A stretch of 64,000 bases of DNA, from assembly GCF_004216905.1 (NCBI RefSeq), contig NZ_SGXJ01000006.1:310001-374000 (forward strand). Reading direction: 5' to 3'. A program made the translations under genes and the position numbers. Source of the stretch: Kribbella sp. VKM Ac-2569. GTDB lineage: Bacteria > Actinomycetota > Actinomycetes > Propionibacteriales > Kribbellaceae. The notes under the pieces are model-generated. The model searched no databases, was not told the origin of the DNA, and was given only the letters and a program-made list of their open reading frames with translations. Shown here piece by piece: positions 1 to 6,776 of the stretch (position 1 is the first letter of the stretch; every line of letters starts with the position of its first letter).

Positions 1-13
1 GGACGTCGATCAT
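1..13 (-). CDS. 5' end of a divergent gene, cut by window edge
   Basis: On the minus strand an ATG at 13 follows a strong purine-rich Shine-Dalgarno (GAGGGGAGGGG, about 17-27) at suitable spacing. Only four codons, reading M-I-D-V, lie in the window, so the product is unknown. The gene diverges from the LacI regulator at 130 and shares its operator region. LacI-family regulators commonly control an adjacent divergent sugar transport or glycosidase gene, so that is the likeliest class, but this is inference. Confidence 0.45.
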
Positions 14-43
14 CGGCCCCTCCCCTCGCCTGTTTGATCAGAT

Positions 44-79
44 TGAAGCGCTTCAGGATGATTAGAGTGAAGCGCTTCA
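44..79. promoter_or_regulatory. Twin perfect LacI-family operators
   Basis: Two identical 12-bp palindromes, TGAAGCGCTTCA, lie at 44-55 and 68-79, exactly 24 bp apart. A palindrome with a central CG is the usual form of a LacI/GalR operator. They lie between the divergent gene leaving the window at 13 and the LacI gene at 130, so both promoters are probably controlled and the regulator autoregulated. They also overlap an alternative upstream TTG start (34), which argues for the ATG at 130. Confidence 0.85.
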
Positions 80-129
80 ATGCCCGGTCTGTCAAGTTTC
101 TGTCCACGGCGGCGGCTAGGGTCTTGAGC

Positions 130-1131
130 ATGCCGGGAACCAGCCGGAGGCCGACCCTCAAGGACATCGCCGCCGAGACCGGGCTCTCGATGGCCGCCGT
201 GTCGTACGCGCTGCGCGGTCTGCACGGCACACCCGAGACCCGGCAACGGGTCCAGGACGCCGCCGACCGCCTCGGCTACCAGGCCGATCCGGTCGCCCGC
301 GCGCTCGCCTCCGGCCGCAGCGGATCCATCGGCGTACTGTGCGCTTCGCTCGAGGATCTCTGGCAGCAACGCGTCGCCGCCGCACTCGGCCGCGAGCTCT
401 TGGCCCCGGACCGGAACGCCTGGATCATCGACTCGGCCGGCGACGCCGACCGCCAGCTCGAGCTCGCCCAGCACCTGGTCGACCACCGCGCCGACGCGAT
501 CGTGGTGATCCCGATCGACCCCTCCGCGAAGGCCTGGGCCGCGATCGCCCAGCAGGCGCCGGTGATCGCGATCGGCGACGCGCTTCCCGGCGCGAAGGCG
601 AAGTCCGAGGTGATCCTCGACAACGAGACCGGCGTGAGTACGGCACTGCGCCGCCTGTCGGACGCCGGCCACCGCAACATCGGCGTACTGAGTCCGACCC
701 GCCGCCTCGAGCGCCCCGCCGAGGAGATCGCTCAGCGCGTGGCGGCCGACCTCGGCCTGAAGATCCGCCTGCTGCAATGCCCGCACGACCTGGCCGGCGC
801 GACCGCTGTCGCCCGCACGCTGCTCTCCGGCAGCACGCGCCCGACCGGCATCCTCGCGCTCGCCGACTCGATGGCCTTCGGGGTGTACGCCGCCAGCCGC
901 GAACTCGGCCTGCGCATCCCGGAAGACCTGTCGCTGCTCGGGTACGACGACCAGCCGATGTCCCAGCTGCTCACGCCGCCACTGTCGACCTTCCACTGGC
1001 CCCTCGACGACCTGGTCAGCCACGTCGTCTCCCGCGTGACGTCCGCCGTCGACACCAACCGCCGAGTCCGCCGGACCACACTCACACCGACCCTGATCGA
1101 ACGCGGCTCGGTCGCCGCCCCGCCTAACTGA
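130..1131 (+). CDS. LacI-family transcriptional regulator
   Basis: A 333-residue cytoplasmic repressor of the LacI/GalR family. The N-terminus has the classic helix-turn-helix and hinge (TLKDIAAETGLSMAAVSYAL, about residues 8-27, then RVQDAADRLGY). A periplasmic-binding-protein-like effector domain starts near residue 60 with GSIGVL and ends with the family's GYDDQPMSQLLTPPLST segment near residue 275. I chose ATG 130 because longer in-frame starts would run through the two operators at 44-79. The ligand, probably a sugar or glycoside, cannot be read from sequence. The likely target is its own promoter and the divergent gene at the left edge. Confidence 0.95.
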   Translation: MPGTSRRPTLKDIAAETGLSMAAVSYALRGLHGTPETRQRVQDAADRLGYQADPVARALASGRSGSIGVLCASLEDLWQQRVAAALGRELLAPDRNAWIIDSAGDADRQLELAQHLVDHRADAIVVIPIDPSAKAWAAIAQQAPVIAIGDALPGAKAKSEVILDNETGVSTALRRLSDAGHRNIGVLSPTRRLERPAEEIAQRVAADLGLKIRLLQCPHDLAGATAVARTLLSGSTRPTGILALADSMAFGVYAASRELGLRIPEDLSLLGYDDQPMSQLLTPPLSTFHWPLDDLVSHVVSRVTSAVDTNRRVRRTTLTPTLIERGSVAAPPN

Positions 1132-1302
1132 GCGGGACAGCCACCGATGCGCGACAGGTTCCACGCGGTCGAAACTAGACTAATCCACTGCACTTACTGC
1201 CCCTTGTCCATGATCCGGACGTCGGCCAATTCCTCGATCCTCGCGGCCCCCAGCCTCTTGTGGTGCACTGGACGCAACTGGTGGACCGCCGGGGGGGTGA
1301 AC

Positions 1303-4179
1303 ATGACAGACGGCCTCGTCGGGAGGGACCGAGAGCTCGCCACCCTGTCAGCCTGCCTCGACGCCGCTGGGACGGGCCGGCCACAACTCGTCGTCTGTCG
1401 GGGCGAGCCCGGCGTCGGCAAAACCCGGCTGGCCCGGGAGCTGGTGGTGCGCGCCCGCGGGGAGGGGTTCCTCACCGGCTTCGGTGCTGCAGTGGAGGCC
1501 TCCGGGTCTCCGCCGTACTGGTGCTGGTGGCAGGCACTGCGCGGAGTGGACGAGGTCGTCGGGCTGGACGATCTGGCCCGGGAACGCGGCCTGGAGGCCC
1601 AGCTGTCGGGTCTGCGCGACACCGGCGGTCCCCAGCTGGGGACGACTCCCGAGGACCGGTTCCGGCTCTTCGACGGCGTCGCGCGGCTGGTACGGGAGGT
1701 GGCCCGGCGGTCGTCCCTGCTGCTGGTGCTCGATGACATGCACTGGGCCGACGAGGCCAGCCTTCGACTGCTCCAGCACGTGGCGAAGGCGCTGCAGGAC
1801 GAGCGGCTGCTGCTGGTAGTCAATGCGCGCCGACAGTCAGGAGGCCCGGAGATCGACGTCCTCGGCACCCTGCTGAGCGAGCCGGTCGCCACCGATCTGG
1901 CTCTCGGCGGGCTGGACGGTACGGCGGTACGTCGGCGCCTCCTCGAGCTCACCGGACGCGCCGTCGACGACGCCCTGGTCGAGCGGGTCCGGGCCTCGAC
2001 CGGCGGCAACCCGTTCTTCGTAGGGGAGGTCGGCCGCGCGCTCGCAGCCGGACCGGATCCGGGTCGGGTGCCGGTGACCGCCGCGTTGCGTGCGGCGATC
2101 GCCGAGCGCCTGCGCAGCCTGGCACCCGCCGCCGCGGACGTGGTCCGGGCGGCGGCCGTCCTGGGCGAGGAGGTGTCGGTCCCGGAACTCGCCAGGCTCG
2201 CCGACGCCGATCCGACGGAGGTTGTGCGGCTGCTCGGTGAGGCACAGGACGCCGCGCTGCTCCAGCCTGCGGACGCCGCCGGCCGGTGGTGCTTCGCCCA
2301 CGCGATCGTGCGCGACGCCGTACTCGACGCGCTACCGGTGCCGATGCGCGGCGCGCTCCACCGGGCTGCGGCCGAAGCACTGGAAGCGCGCGTGGGCGCG
2401 TCCCCTGGCGCCCACGTCTTCGACATCGCCCACCACCGCGCCGAGGCGGCGATCGTCGGGGACGATCGCCTGGTCGCTGCGGGTTGGCTCGAGCGCGCCG
2501 CCGTGCGGGCGATGGGCCAGCTGGCCTTCGAGGACGCGGCGCTGCTGCTGCGTCGTGCACTAGTGCTGGGGGAGGCCGAGCTGGCCCCCGTCGACCGGGT
2601 TCGGCTGCTGCTGCTGGTCGGCCGCGCCGACCACCTGGCGGGGAACCTCGCCGGCCGGCTCCGGGCCTGCCTGGACGCCGCGGACGTCGCCCGCGAGCTC
2701 GAGCGGGCAGACCTCCTCGCCGAGGCGGCACTCGTGATGGAGGTGACCGCGAGCGCGCCGGGCTTCGAGGTCGTGACCCGGAGGCTGTGCAAGGAGGCCC
2801 TGGCGGCGCTCGGCCCGGAGCCCACGTCGCTGCGGGCGCGACTTCTCGCCCGGGTGGTGGACACCCACATGTTCGGCAGCGACCTTGAGACGGTCGCCCC
2901 CGAGAGCGATGAGGCGCTCGCCATCGCGACGGCCTGCGACGACCCCGTGGCGCTGGGCGCGGCGATGGCGGCCCGCCGGATCGTCTGCGCCGGCCCCGGC
3001 GGACTGGCTGAGCGGGAGCTCCTGGCCGCGCGGATGCTCGAGCTGGCCGCGCGGGATGGCGATGCGCCCACCGAGCTGGCGGCTCACCTGTGGCAGATCG
3101 ATGCCTCGAGCGAGCGCGGCGACCTCCAGCGGGTGGCCGACGAGGTCGACGCCCTGGCCCGGTGCGCCTCGTCGCTCGGCTGGCTCACCGCCCGCTTCGA
3201 CGTAGTGAAATGCCGTGCGGTGCTGGCGCAGGCGCAGGGCCGGTACGCCGACGCGGTGCGGCTCGAGGACATGGCATACGAGCTCATGGAGGCGCGGGGC
3301 CTGGCGTCCACCCTCGTGCTCAGATCGGCCCTGCTGCCCGTGGTCGGCCGCCACGTCGGGCCGGACCGGCGGTCGATGGACGCCAGCGCGATGATATCGG
3401 GCGACCCGGAGGTCCTGCGCGGCTTCGGGCTGATCGCTCACGTGGCCGCAGCGCACGCCCACGCGACGGCCGGCGAGCTCGAGGAGGCAGAGCGGCTGTA
3501 CCGCGCGTTCGGTCCGGTCGAGTCCTGGCGTCCGCCGCCGCACGTGGTGCTGCTCGTCGATGCTTTCGGTATCGCGGTGTCGGACGTCCTCGACGACGTC
3601 GGGGACCTGTCCTACCTGCGCGATCGTCTCGCCGCCCATCGCGGCCACCATGTCGTGAGCGGCATCGCCCAGGTCTGCTATTTCGGGCCGGTCGAGCTGT
3701 GGCTCGGCGTGGCCGCACACCGGCTCGGGCTCCTGAACGAGGCCGTGGCCGACCTCGAGCAGGCCGATGTCCACTGTGCGCGCGCCGGCGCCGCGGGCTT
3801 CCGGGTGGAGGCCCAGATCCGCCTCGCCGCCGCGCTGGCCGACCGGCGTGACCACGGCGACCTGGCCCGGGCATGTGTCCTCCTCGGTGAGGCGGCTCCG
3901 GCAGCGCGCCGGCTCGGCATGACGCCGTACGTCGCGACGGCCGCGGCGGTCCAGACCGAGGTGGACCGGCTCGCCGGCGTGGTCGCACTGTCGCCGCGGG
4001 AGACGGAGGTGGCACGGCTGGTGGCGCAAGGGCTCACCAACCGCGAGATCGCGGCGCGCCTGGTGCTTTCGGAGCGCACCGTCGAGCAGCACGTGCGGAG
4101 CGTACTGGCCAAGCTGGGGCTGGCCAACCGTGCGCAGGTGGCCGCCTGGGCTGCGCATCGGGTTGAGTACCACGCCTGA
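1303..4179 (+). CDS. Large ATP-binding LuxR-family (LAL) regulator
   Basis: A 958-residue LAL-type regulator. The N-terminal AAA/NTPase module has Walker A GEPGVGKT near residue 33 and a Walker B-like LLLVLDDMHWAD near 140. A long helical, TPR-like middle follows, and a LuxR/GerE helix-turn-helix closes the protein (LSPRETEVARLVAQGLTNRE, then LSERTVEQHVRSVLAKLG, about residues 895-945). ATG 1303 follows a G-tract about 6 nt upstream; GTG 1297 is an alternative. LAL proteins bind ATP and often activate secondary metabolism or sugar use. It is followed 48 bp later by an O-methyltransferase, a possible but unproven target. Confidence 0.92.
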   Translation: MTDGLVGRDRELATLSACLDAAGTGRPQLVVCRGEPGVGKTRLARELVVRARGEGFLTGFGAAVEASGSPPYWCWWQALRGVDEVVGLDDLARERGLEAQLSGLRDTGGPQLGTTPEDRFRLFDGVARLVREVARRSSLLLVLDDMHWADEASLRLLQHVAKALQDERLLLVVNARRQSGGPEIDVLGTLLSEPVATDLALGGLDGTAVRRRLLELTGRAVDDALVERVRASTGGNPFFVGEVGRALAAGPDPGRVPVTAALRAAIAERLRSLAPAAADVVRAAAVLGEEVSVPELARLADADPTEVVRLLGEAQDAALLQPADAAGRWCFAHAIVRDAVLDALPVPMRGALHRAAAEALEARVGASPGAHVFDIAHHRAEAAIVGDDRLVAAGWLERAAVRAMGQLAFEDAALLLRRALVLGEAELAPVDRVRLLLLVGRADHLAGNLAGRLRACLDAADVARELERADLLAEAALVMEVTASAPGFEVVTRRLCKEALAALGPEPTSLRARLLARVVDTHMFGSDLETVAPESDEALAIATACDDPVALGAAMAARRIVCAGPGGLAERELLAARMLELAARDGDAPTELAAHLWQIDASSERGDLQRVADEVDALARCASSLGWLTARFDVVKCRAVLAQAQGRYADAVRLEDMAYELMEARGLASTLVLRSALLPVVGRHVGPDRRSMDASAMISGDPEVLRGFGLIAHVAAAHAHATAGELEEAERLYRAFGPVESWRPPPHVVLLVDAFGIAVSDVLDDVGDLSYLRDRLAAHRGHHVVSGIAQVCYFGPVELWLGVAAHRLGLLNEAVADLEQADVHCARAGAAGFRVEAQIRLAAALADRRDHGDLARACVLLGEAAPAARRLGMTPYVATAAAVQTEVDRLAGVVALSPRETEVARLVAQGLTNREIAARLVLSERTVEQHVRSVLAKLGLANRAQVAAWAAHRVEYHA

Positions 4180-4227
4180 GTGGATCCACGGATCCCACGG
4201 ACGGGAAGGCGCTCCTACGGTGCGGTC

Positions 4228-5232
4228 ATGACCACCGACACCGCTTCCGCTGCCACGCTCGCCCACGAGACCGTCTGGTCTCTGACCAACGCCGCCGTTC
4301 CGGCGCATTGCCTGCACGTGGTCGCCCAGCTCGGGGTGGCCGACCAGGTCGACGACGAGTCCGACGTCGCCGCGCTGGCCGAGCGTTGCGCGGTGGACCC
4401 CGACTCCCTCGACCGCGTGCTCAGGCTGCTGGTCAGCCACGGAGTCTTCACGCGCCGCGGGTCGACGTACAGCCACAACGACACCTCCGCGCTGCTCCGC
4501 TCGGACCACCCCAGGTCGATGCGCGCCTTCGCGCAGATGATGGGCCTGCCGGTCTTCGACGAGACCTTCGCCCGGCTCACTCACACGCTCGCGACCGGCG
4601 CGCCGGCGATCGAGAGCGTCTCCCCGGGCGGCCTGTGGACCTACCTGCGGTCCCATCCGGAAGCGGCCGAGACCTTCAACCGGGCCATGGAGGCGAAGGC
4701 GCAGGCCGATATCGGCGCCGTACTGTCCGCCTACGACTTCCAGCCGTTCGCCACGGTCGCGGACATCGCGGGCGGACGCGGTCACCTGCTACGGGCCGTC
4801 CTCGAGGCGGCTCCGGGTACGCGGGGCATCCTGTTCGAGCTGCCCGGAGTGGTGGACTCGTTGCCGGAGCCCGGCCCCGGCCTCAGCTACCACCGCGGCG
4901 ACTTCTTCGTGGACCCCTTGCCGCGTGCCGACTGCTACGTGCTGATGGAAATCATCCACGACTGGGACGACGCCGAGGCGACCGCGATCCTGCGCGCGAT
5001 CCGCAGTGCGGCCTCGCCCGGCGCGACCGTGCTGATCGTCGAGGGCATCCGCGACGATGACGTCGACGACCCGCGCGCGGCCACGCTCGACGTGATCATG
5101 CTGGCGCTTACCGGGGGCCGCGAGCGTACACCGGCGCAACTCGGCGTACTCCTCGGCGACGCCGGGTTCCGCACCACCGCCGTCATCGAGACCGCGGGCA
5201 CCATGCGGGTGCTCGAGGCCGTGGCGATCTGA
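4228..5232 (+). CDS. SAM-dependent O-methyltransferase (COMT-like)
   Basis: A 334-residue class I methyltransferase of the plant-COMT/bacterial secondary-metabolite type. An N-terminal winged-helix dimerisation region (about residues 10-90) precedes the Rossmann domain. The SAM loop reads VADIAGGRGHLL (about 172-183) where the family usually has DxGGGxG. MEIIHDWDDAEATAILRAI (about 238-256) matches the family segment carrying the catalytic His-Asp. ATG 4228 lies 6 nt after TACGGT (4216-4221), a good actinobacterial -10, so the transcript is probably leaderless. The substrate is unknown. The next gene, 27 bp on, encodes a deazaflavin-type oxidoreductase; together they may tailor a small molecule. 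Confidence 0.9.
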   Translation: MTTDTASAATLAHETVWSLTNAAVPAHCLHVVAQLGVADQVDDESDVAALAERCAVDPDSLDRVLRLLVSHGVFTRRGSTYSHNDTSALLRSDHPRSMRAFAQMMGLPVFDETFARLTHTLATGAPAIESVSPGGLWTYLRSHPEAAETFNRAMEAKAQADIGAVLSAYDFQPFATVADIAGGRGHLLRAVLEAAPGTRGILFELPGVVDSLPEPGPGLSYHRGDFFVDPLPRADCYVLMEIIHDWDDAEATAILRAIRSAASPGATVLIVEGIRDDDVDDPRAATLDVIMLALTGGRERTPAQLGVLLGDAGFRTTAVIETAGTMRVLEAVAI

Positions 5233-5259
5233 CCACACCTACCGACTCGAGGAGGAGTC

Positions 5260-5757
5260 ATGGCAACCGAATCTGCGGCCGGTGTCCGCCTCGTACCACC
5301 GCCCCCACGCTGGGTGCTGCGGACGATGAACCACGTGATGCGGCCGCTGCTCGCCTCACCGCTCGGCAGGCGAATGGACGGCGTCATGCTGTTGGAGTTC
5401 CACGGCCGGCGCTCGGGCCGCACCATCCGGGTCCCCGTCAACATGAACCGCGTGGACGGAGTCTTCATGGCCTTCACCAAGGGGCAGTGGCGGCACAATT
5501 TCGCGACCCGGACGCCCGTAACCGTGACCTACCGCGGCCGGGCGCACCACACCCACGGCACCCTCGTGCGCCTCACCCCGGAGGAGATGGGTGCGGCCGT
5601 CCGCAAGTCGCTGGACAGCGGTGGCTCGGCCCAGCGGATGGGGATCCGCAGTCCGAAGGGGCACGAGCCGACCGCCGCCGAACTTGCCGCACTGGGTGCG
5701 GCCCTGGGCAGGTGCGTCATCCGCCTCGAGCTAGAGTCCGCGGCCCTCGACGAATGA
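5260..5757 (+). CDS. Nitroreductase-family deazaflavin-dependent oxidoreductase
   Basis: A 165-residue protein resembling the Ddn/DUF385 group of F420-dependent split-barrel enzymes. MLLEFHGRRSGRTIRVPVN (about residues 43-61) is the characteristic segment, followed by a TKGQWRHNF stretch where related proteins show the GxxxxPxWxxNL signature. A strong ribosome-binding site (GAGGAGGAG) precedes ATG 5260. Members reduce small molecules with F420H2 or bind F420 or heme-like ligands. The degenerate signature makes exact cofactor use uncertain. It probably forms an operon with the methyltransferase 27 bp upstream. Confidence 0.7.
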   Translation: MATESAAGVRLVPPPPRWVLRTMNHVMRPLLASPLGRRMDGVMLLEFHGRRSGRTIRVPVNMNRVDGVFMAFTKGQWRHNFATRTPVTVTYRGRAHHTHGTLVRLTPEEMGAAVRKSLDSGGSAQRMGIRSPKGHEPTAAELAALGAALGRCVIRLELESAALDE

Positions 5758-5784
5758 CCGGGAAATCGTTTCGGCGACCAGTGC

Positions 5785-6285
5785 TCAGGGTTTGATGCCG
5801 TTCAGTCCCACAGCACCGGCGAGCACGCGATCCCTCAACCCCGCTGGGAGTTTCGGGAGGATTGCGCCGAGGGTACGGGCCTCGGCGACGGCGTACCGGC
5901 GCTTGGGGCGGCGTGCTTCGACCGCGCGGACGATGACCTCGGCGACCTTGTCCACCGGACCGGGCTTGAAGCGGTCCATCGCCTTCTCGTAGGCGGCCAG
6001 ATGCGCCTGATACAAGCCGATTCGCTCCTGATCGGCGTGCTGCATCGCGGCATCCGCGGCGGCGCCGGCGCGCGCGAAGATCTCGGTTTCGGTGGTTCCA
6101 GGTTCGATCACCACGACCGGGATCTTCCACGCCGCCAGTTCCAGCCGGAGCGCGTTCGACATCGCCTCCAGCCTCGCCTTGCTCGCCGACAACGCCCCGA
6201 GCAACGGCATCGCAACCCGCCCGGTCGGAGCACTCACATTCACAATCCGCCCCGGGACCGCGCGGCGCGACGAGCCGTCCGGCGG
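5785..6285 (-). pseudogene. 5'-truncated short-chain dehydrogenase remnant
   Basis: The frame encodes only the C-terminal half of an SDR: GRIVNVSAPTGRVAMPLLG, then SASKARLEAMSNALRLEL and VVVIEPGTTETEIF. Homology continues upstream of GTG 6243 for about 14 codons and then meets an in-frame TGA at 6286-6288. The Rossmann half with TGxxxGxG is absent. The YxxxK position reads L-S-A-S-K, so the catalytic tyrosine is also lost. A 152-residue product from GTG 6243 could be made but should be catalytically dead. The upstream sequence is low-complexity and non-coding, suggesting a recombination breakpoint near 6290. Confidence 0.75.
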
Positions 6286-6288
6286 TCA

Positions 6289-6663
6289 AATGCAGCCTCG
6301 ATCCACGACTCGCGGTTTCCAGGGGCAACCAAACGCCACGACTCCGCGTGAGGCCACACGGCGGGCGGTGTGAGCTGTCGTGGCAGGGAAAGAAATCGTC
6401 GCTATCTGCAACTTTGTGTCCCCGCTCTCGACGGTCGTGCCGGAGATGTGGGTGTTGTGTTTGCCGGCTGGCGGGTTCTGTGTCCGAAGGCGGGAAGTAG
6501 GAGGCGAGCGGTGGACATAACCCGCCACCGGTGGACCTGCCGACAGGCTGTCTGGCGCCGCCCTGGACCCGTCGACCACCCACACATCAGTCACAAGAGC
6601 CGGATATCCGCTCGCGTGAATCACGCCGTGGGCGGCGCGGGTGGGTCGGTGGGTAGGACGCGC
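6289..6663. other. Non-coding stretch upstream of the SDR remnant
   Basis: About 375 bp with no supportable gene. It contains a near-direct repeat of CCACGACTC(C)GCG around 6301-6350 and open frames of low-complexity composition. It lies just beyond the truncation point of the SDR remnant and may be the scar of an insertion or deletion. No transposase, terminal inverted repeats or target duplication could be made out. Confidence 0.4.
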
Positions 6664-6720
6664 GAGTGGGCGGTGGCGCGGGTGGGGTGGTGGCGCGGGT
6701 GGGGTGGTGGTTTGGGGGTG
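6664..6720. repeat. G-rich tandem repeat
   Basis: Two perfect 17-bp copies (GGTGGCGCGGGTGGGGT) at 6672-6688 and 6689-6705 are followed by further G-runs to 6720. The plus strand has closely spaced GG, GGG and GGGG tracts that could form a G-quadruplex. It lies just beyond the terminator of the M36 peptidase gene. Confidence 0.75.
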
Positions 6721-6728
6721 GAATGCCG

Positions 6729-6762
6729 GAAGGCCGGTCGAGTTGTTGCTCGGCCGGCCTTC
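6729..6762 (-). terminator. Hairpin terminator of the M36 peptidase gene
   Basis: A 14-bp stem (one G-U type pair) with a 6-nt loop; 6729-6742 pairs with 6749-6762, and the outer arms GAAGGCCGG/CCGGCCTTC are perfect. It starts 14 nt beyond the stop codon at 6777-6779. There is no long U-tract, as usual for actinobacterial terminators. Confidence 0.75.
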
Positions 6763-6776
6763 TCGGGGTGGTGTGT

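Noticed and set aside
2560..4785. Long open frame antisense to the LAL regulator and methyltransferase
   Set aside because: At high GC, antisense and shifted frames stay open by chance. It has no ribosome-binding site, shows low-complexity Arg/Gly/Ala composition and opposes genes with clear domains.
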